Assembly: GCF_021390435.2 (NCBI RefSeq)
Contig: NZ_JAJVCN010000003.1
Coordinates: forward strand, 2,113,501-2,177,500
DNA from: Kibdelosporangium philippinense
GTDB lineage: Bacteria > Actinomycetota > Actinomycetes > Mycobacteriales > Pseudonocardiaceae
Reading direction: 5' to 3'
DNA length: 64,000 bases
In this document: positions 8,352-16,886 of the stretch, one piece after another
Layout: every line of letters begins with the position of its first letter
Numbering within the stretch: the stretch's first letter is position 1
Program-made: the position numbers and the translations under genes
Notes under the pieces: model-generated
Told to the model about the DNA's origin: nothing
Database searches by the model: none
Seen by the model: the letters and a program-made list of their open reading frames with translations, nothing else

Positions 8352-9641
8352 GTGACCCAGGTCGCCGACCGTGTCGCACTCCCGATCCGTGTCCATGACC
8401 TCTTGTTGGGCCTCGCGGGCAGGTTGGACGACGACGCGCTGACCGATGCCCGTGAACTGCTGGCATCGGCGGAACTGGACCGCTCGCTGGAACTGATCGT
8501 GGGCTGCCTGGTGGCCGGACGGATCCCGTTGTCCCCGGTGGAACGCCGGGACCTGGACGCGATGTTCGCCGAGGCGAACTGCGACACGACCCTGATCCAG
8601 CAGCTGAAGGTCGACGACGGCAGGGCACGCCCGCCGGTGCACAAGTTCCACCCAGGACTGGTGGACTCGCAGATCGGCGGCGCCGAAGCAGGCGTCAGCG
8701 ACGCTGTGCACCGGGTCCTCGAGGTCTTGCCGGACGTCCGCGCGCTGTGGTGCGTCTGGCGGACCACCCCGTCCGGAGCGGTGGCCGGGCCCGTGCCGCA
8801 CCGGATCGTGCTCGTCGAGATCGGCCCCCGTGGTTTTCCGCCCGCGACCGCGTACCGGATCGAGCACGCGTTGCGCCGTGCCGGGATCCGCGCGGCCGTC
8901 GAGGTGCTGCGTGACAACTCCCCGCTGACCGAGTACCACCGCCAAGGCATGCAGCAGGCGCGTCGGGTCTCGTTCGACGGTGCTCCTGAGGAGCCTGCTT
9001 CAGAGGCGCCGCGGACGTGGGGTCAGCAGCGTGAGACGTGGAAGGAAGACGTCCCGCCCGCGCCCGTTCCGCTGCCGGTCCCCGCGCCGATCGAAGAGCA
9101 GCCCGCGACCAGCAGCTGGATCCCGGAGTTGGACGCGGCCCCGCCGACCAAACCGGCCAAGTCGCCGAAGCCTTCGCCCAAGGAGACGACGAACGTCCTC
9201 GAGCCGGTGCTCGAACCCGCCGTCGACGTGGCACCGGAACCACCGGCCCGGCCGGAGCGGCCGAACTTCGACCAGCCTGGCCTGCGTCAGGCGAGCCCGG
9301 TGGCCGACGAGCCTGAGCCGCCAGCCAAGCCGTCGAAGAAGCCACCTACCCCGACGCCCCTGTCGTCGAACCTGTCCTCGAAGGACACGTTCGAGGACAG
9401 CGACCTCAACGACCAGGAACGCGACCTGTTGCGTCAGCTGCAGGAAGAGCTGGCCAAGCGGGAGCAGGCCGAGGCGTCCAGCAACAAGAAACTGAGCTGG
9501 CAGACGGACAAGTCCGGCAGGCACTCGGACCCAGAGCCCAAGTGGTCGACCCCATCGACGGTGACACCGCGGATCATCAACGGTGCCCCGCCCACCGCGG
9601 GCGGCTCAGCCGAACCGCCCCGTTTCCCACCCGGCGCCTGA
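8352..9641 (+). CDS. Hypothetical protein with long Pro/Lys-rich tail, paralogue of upstream gene
   Basis: Starts at GTG 8352 after GGAGAGAAG; the longer open frame from 8073 only shadows the previous gene. 429 residues. Residues 1-200 form the domain shared with the 7693 gene. From about 215 to 350 the sequence is low-complexity Pro/Ala/Lys/Glu (PPAPVPLPVPAPIEEQ, PTKPAKSPKPSPKE), then a short acidic coiled-coil-like helix (LNDQERDLLRQLQEELAKRE) and a disordered end. It looks like a scaffold or interaction protein. It is the last gene before a terminator that has been split by an IS. Confidence 0.75.
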   Translation: MTQVADRVALPIRVHDLLLGLAGRLDDDALTDARELLASAELDRSLELIVGCLVAGRIPLSPVERRDLDAMFAEANCDTTLIQQLKVDDGRARPPVHKFHPGLVDSQIGGAEAGVSDAVHRVLEVLPDVRALWCVWRTTPSGAVAGPVPHRIVLVEIGPRGFPPATAYRIEHALRRAGIRAAVEVLRDNSPLTEYHRQGMQQARRVSFDGAPEEPASEAPRTWGQQRETWKEDVPPAPVPLPVPAPIEEQPATSSWIPELDAAPPTKPAKSPKPSPKETTNVLEPVLEPAVDVAPEPPARPERPNFDQPGLRQASPVADEPEPPAKPSKKPPTPTPLSSNLSSKDTFEDSDLNDQERDLLRQLQEELAKREQAEASSNKKLSWQTDKSGRHSDPEPKWSTPSTVTPRIINGAPPTAGGSAEPPRFPPGA

Positions 9642-9647
9642 AAAACC

Positions 9648-9679
9648 CCTCGTGAGTGTTTTCGCCGGTTCTAACCGGC
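9648..9679. terminator. Left part of the dispersed 44-base palindromic terminator, split by an IS
   Basis: The left arm TCGTGAGTGTTTTCGCCGG begins at 9649, after a run of five A at the end of the 8352 gene. The rest of the palindrome, CCGGCGAAAACACTCACGA, lies at 11265-11283 across the IS. The intact form is seen at 61623-61666. Confidence 0.8.
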
Positions 9680-11264
9680 CTGGTGTTTTAACGTTCCGGG
9701 TGGTTGATCTTTGACATGGAGGCGGCCACCGCTCGATGATCTTGGTTCCTTCCACAGAACTTTGATCACGAAAGCGGTGGCCGTGTCTGGCAGTGTGCCT
9801 GATGGATCCCTTGTAGGCCAACTCCGGCGGCTGCGGCGGTTCCGCCGGGCGGTGTATGAGTCGTTCACGAGGTGGCCGGATGTGTTGTTCGAGATGGTGG
9901 ACGCGTTGTTGTGTCATCCGGGCCGGTTGGAGTCGTTGCCGTATCTAAGCTTGGAGCCGGTGTTGCGGCGTGGGCATGGCAGTGTGTATGCCGCGTTGGA
10001 TCGGGGCCGGATCGACGCCGCGGTGTTGGCGGGTGTGTTGGCGGGTGTGGTGGATCGGTCCTCGGGGCTGGTGTTCGCGTTGGATTGTTCGCAGTGGCCG
10101 CGTCCGGATGCGCCGACCAGCCCGGACCGGACGTTGAACTACGACGCGGGCAAGGATGTTGGCGGTGGCAGCGGGGTGGTGACTCCGGGCTGGTGGTTTC
10201 AGTGGCTGGCCGCGACCGGGACGAGCGGTTCGTCGTGGGCGTCGCCGGTGGCGGTGGCGCGTATCGCGGTGGGTGAGAACCACAATGTGGTTGCTGTCGG
10301 GCAGATCGAGGCGTTGCTGAAGCAGGTGGCTGCCGACCGGGACCCGGACGGTGGTGATGATGGTGGTGGTCTGGTTCCGATTGTGTGTGCTGACGGGGAC
10401 TACAGCCCGGTGTATCTGGGTGGCCGGTTGACCGGCGAGCGGGTGCAGATCGTGGTCCGGTTGCGTAAGGACGCGGTGGTGATGGCCGATCCGCCGCCGC
10501 GGGAACCAGGCACGATCGGGCGGCCGCGAGTGCACGGGCCAAAGATGAAACTGTCCGATCGCCGTAGCTGGCGTGACCCGGACGAATACCTCGCGGTGCC
10601 CGCCGAGCCTGGGCGGGCCGCGGTGAGTGTGTCGGTGTGGCATGGGATGCACCCGCGTGCCTCGGAATCGGCGGCACTGCGGGAACCTGGCTACCGGCCC
10701 GGGTACTCCCGCCCGGTGACCCGGGGCAGTGTGGTCTGGGTGTGTTCGGCCGACCCGGCGTACCCGCCGATGTGGTTGTTCTGGACCGGGCCTGAGGGCT
10801 CGTTCGATCTTGACCGGGTGTGGCGGGCGTATCTGCGCCGTTACGGCATCGAGCACCTCTTCCGGTTCCTCAAGCAATACCTGGCTTGGACCCGCCCTCG
10901 AGTGCGTGGCCCCGAGCAAGCCGAGCGGTGGAGTTGGCTGGTGGCTGTGGCTTATGTTCACCTGGTCCTGGCGCGTGGGCTCATCGCCGATCAGCGACTG
11001 TCCTGGGAACGACGCCGGGGACCGCTCAGCCCGCTACGGGTCAAACGCGGGTTTCGTGGGCTTCACCCGCGCCTGGGATCTCCGGCGAAACCGCGAAAAC
11101 CTTCACGGCCCGGTCCGGGCCGCCCGACAGGGCATACATCCATCCCCGCGACGCGGCATCGCATCGTCCGTCCAGTGACAAAAACCTAAACCCAGCAACG
11201 AAAGCAGGGCCGCCGCTCCGCGACGGCCCTGCCCACCATGCCCTCACAACGTTAAAACACCAGA
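9680..11264 (+). mobile_element. Insertion sequence with 16-bp inverted ends, copy 1
   Basis: 1,585 bp with CTGGTGTTTTAACGTT at both ends in inverted orientation, flanked by CCGGC at 9675-9679 and 11265-11269 as a 5-bp target repeat. It is identical in length and ORF to the copy at 55796-57380 (constant offset 46,116). Both copies are inserted inside the same class of palindromic terminator and in the same orientation. Confidence 0.9.
9783..11189 (+). CDS. DDE transposase of an IS4/IS701-like actinomycete family
   Basis: 468 residues from GTG 9783; an upstream TTG at 9711 would add 24 unconvincing residues. Catalytic-type segments are FALDCSQWPRPDAPTSPDR (first Asp), PIVCADGDYSPVYLGG (second Asp) and RRYGIEHLFRFLKQYLAW (Glu), the usual DDE spacing. 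The C-terminus is Pro/Arg-rich. The family is my recognition from these motifs and the inverted ends. It is full length and matches the second copy exactly, so it is probably a recently active element. Confidence 0.85.
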   Translation: MSGSVPDGSLVGQLRRLRRFRRAVYESFTRWPDVLFEMVDALLCHPGRLESLPYLSLEPVLRRGHGSVYAALDRGRIDAAVLAGVLAGVVDRSSGLVFALDCSQWPRPDAPTSPDRTLNYDAGKDVGGGSGVVTPGWWFQWLAATGTSGSSWASPVAVARIAVGENHNVVAVGQIEALLKQVAADRDPDGGDDGGGLVPIVCADGDYSPVYLGGRLTGERVQIVVRLRKDAVVMADPPPREPGTIGRPRVHGPKMKLSDRRSWRDPDEYLAVPAEPGRAAVSVSVWHGMHPRASESAALREPGYRPGYSRPVTRGSVVWVCSADPAYPPMWLFWTGPEGSFDLDRVWRAYLRRYGIEHLFRFLKQYLAWTRPRVRGPEQAERWSWLVAVAYVHLVLARGLIADQRLSWERRRGPLSPLRVKRGFRGLHPRLGSPAKPRKPSRPGPGRPTGHTSIPATRHRIVRPVTKT

Positions 11265-11277
11265 CCGGCGAAAACAC

Positions 11278-12165
11278 TCACGAGCTTTGAGCTGCGATTT
11301 TCTCGATGATCCGCTGCAGGTGCAGGCCTCGTTGGGCGTCGCATGGGTGCTCGACTGTGCCGCTGTGAACCATGGCGACGAAGTCGTCCAGCAGGACCGT
11401 GAACGCCTGGTCTGACGGGGTTTCGCGGCCAGGCAGCAGCCGGTAGCCGTTGTCGCCGTAGACGCTGAAGTCCACAACGGTCGGCCTTAGCGGCATCTTC
11501 AGCGAGATGGTGATCGTGCTGGTCGCGCCACCTTCGTGGCCGAGCATGAAGTGCCAGAGGTCGCGCTTGCCACGGGTAGCGCCGAGGACCTCGGTAATGG
11601 TGCCGAGCGCGGCGTCCATCAGGTCGATCACGTGCGGGCCGACGTCCAACAGCGCGCCGCTGTCGTGCCGCCATGCCGACCCCGAATAGTCCTCGGACAG
11701 CAGCGCGCCGGACATCCACTGCGCGTTGCCACCGACCCAACCGCCCAATGCGTGCAGATCGGCCAGCCAGTCCTTGGTTTCCTGGGCGAACCGGCGCACG
11801 AGCGAGACGAGTGACGCGACACCCGCGTCAGCGATCGCGCCCGCCAGGCGTTCGGCCTGGTCAACCGTGGCCGCCAAGGGCTTTTCGAGGATCACGTGCT
11901 TGCCTGCTTTGACGGCCTGCAGGGCCAGTTCGGCCTGCACCTCCGGCGGGACCGCGAAGGCGACGGCGTCGACCTGGTCGAACAGTTCGGCCGGGGAATC
12001 CGCGGCTTCTGTGCAATAAGTCTTGGCTATGGCGTCGGCGGCCTCGCGGCGCCGGGCCCAGACGGAGGTCAGGTGCACCCCTGGATGGTTGGCCAGGCCA
12101 GGCGCGTGTGCGCGCTCCGCCCACAACCCGGCACCGATCAGTCCAACCCGCACTTGTTCGTCCAC
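11278..12165 (-). CDS. Gfo/Idh/MocA-family oxidoreductase
   Basis: 295 residues from GTG 12165; the longer open frame to 12483 is antisense to the NUDIX gene and is not used. The N-terminal Rossmann motif GLIGAGLWAERAHAPGL is followed by AVPPEVQAELALQAVKAGKH and the family signature EKPLAATVDQAERL. The C-terminal domain has WRHDSGALLDVGPHVIDLMD. Members oxidise or reduce sugars and similar substrates with NAD(P)H; the substrate cannot be told. It is divergent from the NUDIX gene. Its TGA (11278-11280) lies inside the right half of the palindromic terminator. Confidence 0.85.
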   Translation of the reverse strand: MDEQVRVGLIGAGLWAERAHAPGLANHPGVHLTSVWARRREAADAIAKTYCTEAADSPAELFDQVDAVAFAVPPEVQAELALQAVKAGKHVILEKPLAATVDQAERLAGAIADAGVASLVSLVRRFAQETKDWLADLHALGGWVGGNAQWMSGALLSEDYSGSAWRHDSGALLDVGPHVIDLMDAALGTITEVLGATRGKRDLWHFMLGHEGGATSTITISLKMPLRPTVVDFSVYGDNGYRLLPGRETPSDQAFTVLLDDFVAMVHSGTVEHPCDAQRGLHLQRIIEKIAAQSS

Positions 12166-12230
12166 CCGCCCAGTATTTATGAGGCCGGGGTCACGGCGTG
12201 GCCCGGCCATCCCAGCTTTACGCTCGAAGG

Positions 12231-13097
12231 GTGCGTGAACTGCCGAAGGAGATGGTTCTGCCGGAATCGATGGTTCCGGACGTGTTCCCTGATCCGCCGG
12301 TGACGCCGAAGGACGCGGCGACGGTGGTGTTGCTGCGTGACACCTCGGCAGGCATCGAGGCATTCCTGTTGCGCCGGGTCGTCGGCATGGCGTTCGCCGG
12401 TGGGATGAGCGTGTTCCCCGGCGGAGGCGTGGACCGGCGTGACGCCGCCGTGGACATCGCCTGGGCAGGTCCACCGGCGTCATGGTGGGCTGCGCAGTTC
12501 GCTTGCCCAGAGCCCCTCGCCCGGTCTTTGGTTTGCGCGGCGGTGCGTGAGACGTTCGAGGAATCCGGTGTCCTGTTGGCTGGCCCTTCAGCCGACAGCG
12601 TTGTCTCCGACACTGGGCCTTACGCCGGAGCTCGGAAGTCGTTGGTGGAGCGGGAATTCTCGTTCGCGGAGTTTCTCGCGGACACCGGGCTCGTGCTGCG
12701 TGCGGACTTGCTGCGGCCGTGGGCGAACTGGGTCACGCCCGCCGAGGAACCCCGGCGATACGACACGAAGTTCTTCATCGCGGCCCTTCCGGAAGGCCAA
12801 CGCGCGGACGGCTCCACCTCCGAAGCCGACCACGCGGAATGGCGCCGTCCGGCGGACGCGATCGACCTGTGGAAAGCGGGCCAGCGCGGCCTTCTGCCAC
12901 CGACCTGGATGACTCTCACCGAACTCGGCGAGAAGCCGACGGTCGCCGACGCGATGGCGACTGACCGGACGATCAGCAAGATCATCCCTAAAGTGATCAG
13001 GGAAGGCCGGATCCTGCGGCCGGTGCTGCCAGGAGACCCGGCATACGACCGGGCCTTCGGCCACCTGGACGCCAGGCCCGACGACACCCTCGGCTGA
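12231..13097 (+). CDS. NUDIX hydrolase
   Basis: About 288 residues from GTG 12231 (no clear ribosome site; possibly leaderless). The NUDIX box is split: GGGVDRRDAAVD, then an insertion of roughly 35 residues, then AAVRETFEESGVLL with the metal-binding REtfEEsG. It starts with DAATVVLLRD and AFLLRRVVGMAFAGGMSVFPGG, as in the actinobacterial NUDIX proteins encoded beside an MBL-fold hydrolase near Crp. It probably hydrolyses a nucleoside-diphosphate-linked compound. The next gene starts 11 bases downstream. Confidence 0.85.
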   Translation: MRELPKEMVLPESMVPDVFPDPPVTPKDAATVVLLRDTSAGIEAFLLRRVVGMAFAGGMSVFPGGGVDRRDAAVDIAWAGPPASWWAAQFACPEPLARSLVCAAVRETFEESGVLLAGPSADSVVSDTGPYAGARKSLVEREFSFAEFLADTGLVLRADLLRPWANWVTPAEEPRRYDTKFFIAALPEGQRADGSTSEADHAEWRRPADAIDLWKAGQRGLLPPTWMTLTELGEKPTVADAMATDRTISKIIPKVIREGRILRPVLPGDPAYDRAFGHLDARPDDTLG

Positions 13098-13108
13098 GGA
13101 GGACGCGC

Positions 13109-13876
13109 GTGAAGCACCCGGCGTATGGCGTGTTGCGTGAAGTCACGCCGACCGCATCGGTGATGCTCGAAGACAACCCCGGCCATATGACCCTCGACGG
13201 CACAAACACGTGGCTGCTGCGCGGCCCGGACGCTTCGGACTACGTCGTCGTCGACCCCGGCTACGAGGACATCCCGCACCTGACCCGCGTCGCCGCCACC
13301 GGACCAATCTCCCTGATCCTGGTCACGCACCACCACGCGGACCATGTCGGCGGCGCCCCGAAACTCGCTGAATTGACCGGCGCCCCGATCCGCGCGTTTG
13401 ACCGGACCTTGTGCCGTGACGCCCCGCCTGTGTCGCACGGCGAGGTGGTCAGTGCGGCTGGGCTGGAGTTGACGGTTCTGCACACCCCTGGCCACACCGA
13501 TGATTCGGTCTGTTTCCAGCTTTCGGACGCGGTTCTGACCGGCGACACCATCCTGGGTCGCGGCACGACGGTGATTTCGTCACTCGGCCACTACCTCGAC
13601 ACCCTGCGACTGCTCCGGACCATCACAGGCGCGGCGGTTTTGCCCGGCCACGGCGAAGAACTCCCAGACCTGGCCGCCGTTGCCAGCGAGTACCTCGTGC
13701 ACCGCGAAGAACGGCTCGCTCAGGTCCGCGCCGCGCTCGACCAACTCGGCCCGGACGCTTCCGCCCGTCAGGTCGTCGAGGTCGTGTACGCGGACGTGGA
13801 CAAGTCCCTGTGGGAACCTGCGGAGTGGTCAGTCCGCGCACAGCTGGAATACCTCCGCAGCATCCCCACCCCCTAA
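13109..13876 (+). CDS. Metallo-beta-lactamase-fold hydrolase (Rv3677c-like)
   Basis: 255 residues. The metal-binding motif is VTHHHADHVGG (HxHxDH type) near residue 72, with further ligands in LHTPGHTDD, LTGDTILG and PGHGEEL. The C-terminal winged-helix-like tail (EYLVHREERLAQVRAALD...) is of the LACTB2/glyoxalase-II-like subgroup. It forms an operon with the NUDIX gene. It probably hydrolyses a thioester or phosphoester (or cleaves RNA, as LACTB2 does); the substrate is unknown. In mycobacteria the homologue is adjacent to Crp; here an inserted block separates them. Confidence 0.85.
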   Translation: MKHPAYGVLREVTPTASVMLEDNPGHMTLDGTNTWLLRGPDASDYVVVDPGYEDIPHLTRVAATGPISLILVTHHHADHVGGAPKLAELTGAPIRAFDRTLCRDAPPVSHGEVVSAAGLELTVLHTPGHTDDSVCFQLSDAVLTGDTILGRGTTVISSLGHYLDTLRLLRTITGAAVLPGHGEELPDLAAVASEYLVHREERLAQVRAALDQLGPDASARQVVEVVYADVDKSLWEPAEWSVRAQLEYLRSIPTP

Positions 13877-13881
13877 ACCCG

Positions 13882-14359
13882 CCGTGTCCACCATTGCGGC
13901 ACACCGTGTCCACCATTCCGGCACACCGAGTTGACCATTGCGGCACAAGGCTTGCTGGGAAGGATGGAGCCTGTGGGTAAGAAGAAAGCCCGGCGGCGGA
14001 TCGCCGCCGATGCGGAAACGGTCGCGCAGGCGAAATCCGGTGCGCAGGTGGATGCCTCGGGTGAGAACTGGGCAGCCAAGGAACAGCCAGCCCAGGAACA
14101 GGCCGTGCGGGAGCAGGGCGCGCGGAACCGCGCCGCGCAGGACCAGGCCGCACGGGACCGCGCCGAGCTGGCGGCGTTGCGCCGGGAGTACAAGCAGCTG
14201 CGGGAGGACAACGAGATCCTGCAGCGAGCTAGGGCATTCTTCGCGAGAAAGCCCCAGTGAACCGGTATCCGTTCGTCGGAGCGTGCATCTCATGGTGCCG
14301 GAACGTGTATTTCGTTGTGTCGCAATGGTGGACACGGTGTTCCGGAACGGTGGACACGG
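13882..14359. mobile_element. IS3-like relic bounded by arrays of 22-bp units
   Basis: The left end has three 22-bp units (13882-13903, 13904-13925, 13926-13947) of the form CCGTGTCCACCATTGCGGCACA; the third has GAGTTGACC in place of GTGTCCACC. The right end has two inverted units (14316-14337, 14338-14359) and a degraded third before them. Inside is only an OrfA-like reading frame; no OrfB integrase is present. The size, 478 bp, suggests an internally deleted element. A similar ordered three-unit array lies alone at 19674-19739. Confidence 0.6.
13973..14260 (+). CDS. OrfA-like remnant of an IS3-family transposase
   Basis: Starts GTG 13973 after GGAAGGATGGAG, or ATG 13964; about 95 residues. 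It begins MGKKKARRRI. The middle is an unusual Ala/Gln-rich repeat (AAKEQPAQEQAVREQGARN...) where the family normally has a helix-turn-helix. The C-terminus ELAALRREYKQLREDNEIL and ARAFFARKPQ matches the leucine-zipper end of IS3 OrfA proteins. The DNA-binding part appears replaced or degraded, so activity is unlikely. Confidence 0.55.
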   Translation: MGKKKARRRIAADAETVAQAKSGAQVDASGENWAAKEQPAQEQAVREQGARNRAAQDQAARDRAELAALRREYKQLREDNEILQRARAFFARKPQ

Positions 14360-14361
14360 CT

Positions 14362-15459
14362 TTAGGTTGTCGCGGGTGGGCGCATTGGGGCCACCATGTA
14401 GCGCAGGTCCATCACCTCCTCGGGATTGGGTGAGCTGAACACTGTCGCTCGCATGCCTGGCTGGATTGCCAAGCGGACTCGGCCGCCGGAGAACGGTTTC
14501 AATGCGTCCACCAGGAACCGTGACTGGAACGAGGGCGATGTTCGGCCGTCGGACACGTCGGCTTTGATCGTCTCCTCTGCCTCTCCTGCCTGTTGGTCCG
14601 CGGTACGCAGGCGGATCTCGTTGTCGCCGACCTCGAGTTTGAGCACGCCGCGGCTGTCTGCGTAAAGCGCGACTCGTCGAACGGCGGCCAGCAATGTATC
14701 TGCGTCCAACTCGACCGTTGTGTCCACTGCGGACAGAACCAGTTTGCTCTCGCTCAGGAAGGAACCGTCAAGCAGTGCCGTCGTGACTACAGAGTTGTCC
14801 CACGCGAGGCCGATGCGGTTGGCGTCCGCGTGCAGGGAGACCTGCCCTCGGGCCTGTTTGGCGACCTCGGCCAGGAGGGCCGCCGGGATCAGGGCGTCGA
14901 GGGGTGCGGCCGATGTCCATGGCAGGGAAGCGACTGCCATGCGGTACCGGTCTGTCGCGGCCAGGACCAATCGGGAGCCGTCTGCGCGGACACGTACCCC
15001 AGTGAACAGTGGCAACGCCTCATCGCGGGACGCGGTGGCGGCGACAGTCGTCAGGGCGCTGACGAACAGTTCGCCGGAAACCGAGCCAGCGAGCGGAGGC
15101 GCGGTCGGCACGCCGGGGTGCAAGTCCGCATCGAGCAACGGCAATGCGAATCGGGCATTCGGTGTACGGACAGCCAACCGCGCGCCCTCCACAGCGATAC
15201 GCACCATTGGCACGTCCAAGGCGCGCAACGTTTCGGCGAACGGCTTGGCCGGTACGAGCACACGCCCTGGGGTGTGTACGGCGGCTGAGCAGGACAGCCG
15301 GATTGCGCGCTCCCGGTCGCTGCCCGCGAGGACGACACCGTCGTCGGACGCGGTCAGCAACAGCCCGGCTAGCACTGGGTCGAGCGAGCGGCCGGGCAGT
15401 AGGCGCACTGCTTCCGCGGCCGCGTTGGCCAGGTCTGTGGTGGTCGCCGTCAGGTCCAT
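14362..15459 (-). CDS. DNA polymerase III beta-clamp paralogue
   Basis: 365 residues from ATG 15459. The three-domain clamp layout is visible: MDLTATTTDLANAAAEAVRL (domain 1), VSGELFVSALTTVAATASRDEALPLFTGVRVRADG (domain 2, with LAATDRYRMAVASLPW), and a third domain ending in LRYMVAPMRPPATT, close to the usual Y-x-x-M/P-x-R-L end. There is no dnaA, recF or gyrB nearby, so this is not the replication-origin dnaN but a second copy. It may load onto DNA for repair or act as a regulator. Its stop is 3 bases from the IS3-like relic. Confidence 0.8.
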   Translation of the reverse strand: MDLTATTTDLANAAAEAVRLLPGRSLDPVLAGLLLTASDDGVVLAGSDRERAIRLSCSAAVHTPGRVLVPAKPFAETLRALDVPMVRIAVEGARLAVRTPNARFALPLLDADLHPGVPTAPPLAGSVSGELFVSALTTVAATASRDEALPLFTGVRVRADGSRLVLAATDRYRMAVASLPWTSAAPLDALIPAALLAEVAKQARGQVSLHADANRIGLAWDNSVVTTALLDGSFLSESKLVLSAVDTTVELDADTLLAAVRRVALYADSRGVLKLEVGDNEIRLRTADQQAGEAEETIKADVSDGRTSPSFQSRFLVDALKPFSGGRVRLAIQPGMRATVFSSPNPEEVMDLRYMVAPMRPPATT

Positions 15460-15518
15460 GGTTCGCACCGTAGCGGGCGGGTGTGACAGTTTTGGGTTTT
15501 CGCAGGTAGGTTGCGGAT

Positions 15519-16886
15519 ATGAGTGATGATCTCCGGTCCACCATCACCGGCACGTTCGATCCGGGCGCGCCGGACTGGCATTACCTGCCGGTCGAGATTC
15601 CCGCAGGTGCCAGGGAGATCGAGGTCGTCTACCGCTATGACAAGCCCGAGGTGCCGCCGGGTGTCAAGGGCAACGCGCTGGACATCGGCGTTTTCGGGCC
15701 GAACGAGCAGTTCCGCGGCTGGTCTGGTGGCGCGCGAGATCGATTCACGATCAATGCGACCGAGGCGACGCCAGGCTATCTGCCCGGCCCGGTCGAGCCG
15801 GGCGAGTGGCAGATCATCCTCGCGCCGTACACGGTTTCCGAGCTTGGCATGACGTTCGAAGTGGACGTGACTGTCCGATTTGGACCCGAGGGGCCCGCGT
15901 TCGAACCGAATCCGGCGCCAAAGACAGCTCCGCAGGCCGAACGCGGCCGAAGCTGGTACCGCGGCGACGGCCACCTGCACACCATCTACTCGGACGGACG
16001 GCGTAAACCGGAAGAACTGGTCGCCGACGCCCGCGCGGCAGGCCTGGACTTCATCGTCTCCACCGAGCACAACAGCCCGAGCGCGCATCTGCAGTGGGGC
16101 AACCACGCGACCGAAGACCTGTTGATTCTCAACGGAGAAGAGGTCACCACCCGGACCGGCCACTGGCCCGCGTGGAACCTCCCGGCAGGCAAATGGATCG
16201 ACTGGCGCTACCGTGCGGACGACCCGAAACAGCTGCAGAAATTCGTCGACGAGGTGCACAACTCCGGCGGCTTGGTCGTCGCCGCGCATCCGTACGGCCC
16301 ATGCATCGGCTGCACCTGGGAATATGGCTTCGAACGCGCGGACCTCGTCGAAGTATGGAATGGACCGTGGACGCTCGACGACGAAGCCACAGTCATTGCC
16401 TGGGACGGTTTGTTGCGCGCCGGGCGTTGGATCCCAGCGGTCGGCAACAGTGACTCACACACGCATACCGACCGGGTTGGCTTGCCACACAACGCAGTTC
16501 TGGCCGACGGCCTGACCGGCAAGCAATTGATGGAAGGTTTTGCCAAGGGGCACAACTGGATCGCGGAATCGTCCAGTGTCCAGCTCGAGTTCACGGCGAC
16601 CGCGGACGGCACGACCGTGGGCATCGGAGAGACCCTGAAAACGGACTCCGGCACGCCGATTGCCATTGAGGTCAAGGCAAGCGGCGCGCCGGACACGCAT
16701 GTACGGATCCTCGATCACCATGGGCCGCAGTGGGGTGGTTACGTCCCCGCCGAGGGCGCGACGGTCACGTGGACCACACAAAGCCGTTACAGCAAATGGG
16801 TTCGCGTGGAGATCCGGCGTGAGGAACCGACGGACACCACACGGGACACCATGGTGGCGCTGACAAACCCGATTTTCTTCCGTTAG
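15519..16886 (+). CDS. CehA/McbA-family PHP metallohydrolase
   Basis: 455 residues, divergent from the clamp paralogue. The N-terminal beta-rich domain (residues 1-140) precedes a PHP domain: GDGHLHTIYSDGRR near 152, STEHNS near 180, NGEEVT, VAAHPYGP near 252 and VGNSDSH near 313, which together supply the His/Asp metal ligands. A C-terminal beta domain follows. CehA-type enzymes cleave phosphoester or carbamate-type bonds (carbaryl hydrolase, McbA); the substrate here is unknown. No signal peptide. The stop overlaps by 4 bases the convergent nucleoside hydrolase. Confidence 0.85.
   Translation: MSDDLRSTITGTFDPGAPDWHYLPVEIPAGAREIEVVYRYDKPEVPPGVKGNALDIGVFGPNEQFRGWSGGARDRFTINATEATPGYLPGPVEPGEWQIILAPYTVSELGMTFEVDVTVRFGPEGPAFEPNPAPKTAPQAERGRSWYRGDGHLHTIYSDGRRKPEELVADARAAGLDFIVSTEHNSPSAHLQWGNHATEDLLILNGEEVTTRTGHWPAWNLPAGKWIDWRYRADDPKQLQKFVDEVHNSGGLVVAAHPYGPCIGCTWEYGFERADLVEVWNGPWTLDDEATVIAWDGLLRAGRWIPAVGNSDSHTHTDRVGLPHNAVLADGLTGKQLMEGFAKGHNWIAESSSVQLEFTATADGTTVGIGETLKTDSGTPIAIEVKASGAPDTHVRILDHHGPQWGGYVPAEGATVTWTTQSRYSKWVRVEIRREEPTDTTRDTMVALTNPIFFR

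Noticed and set aside
9865..10677. 270-residue His/Pro/Thr-rich minus ORF
   Set aside because: Antisense to the transposase; repetitive composition typical of a GC shadow, present in both IS copies.
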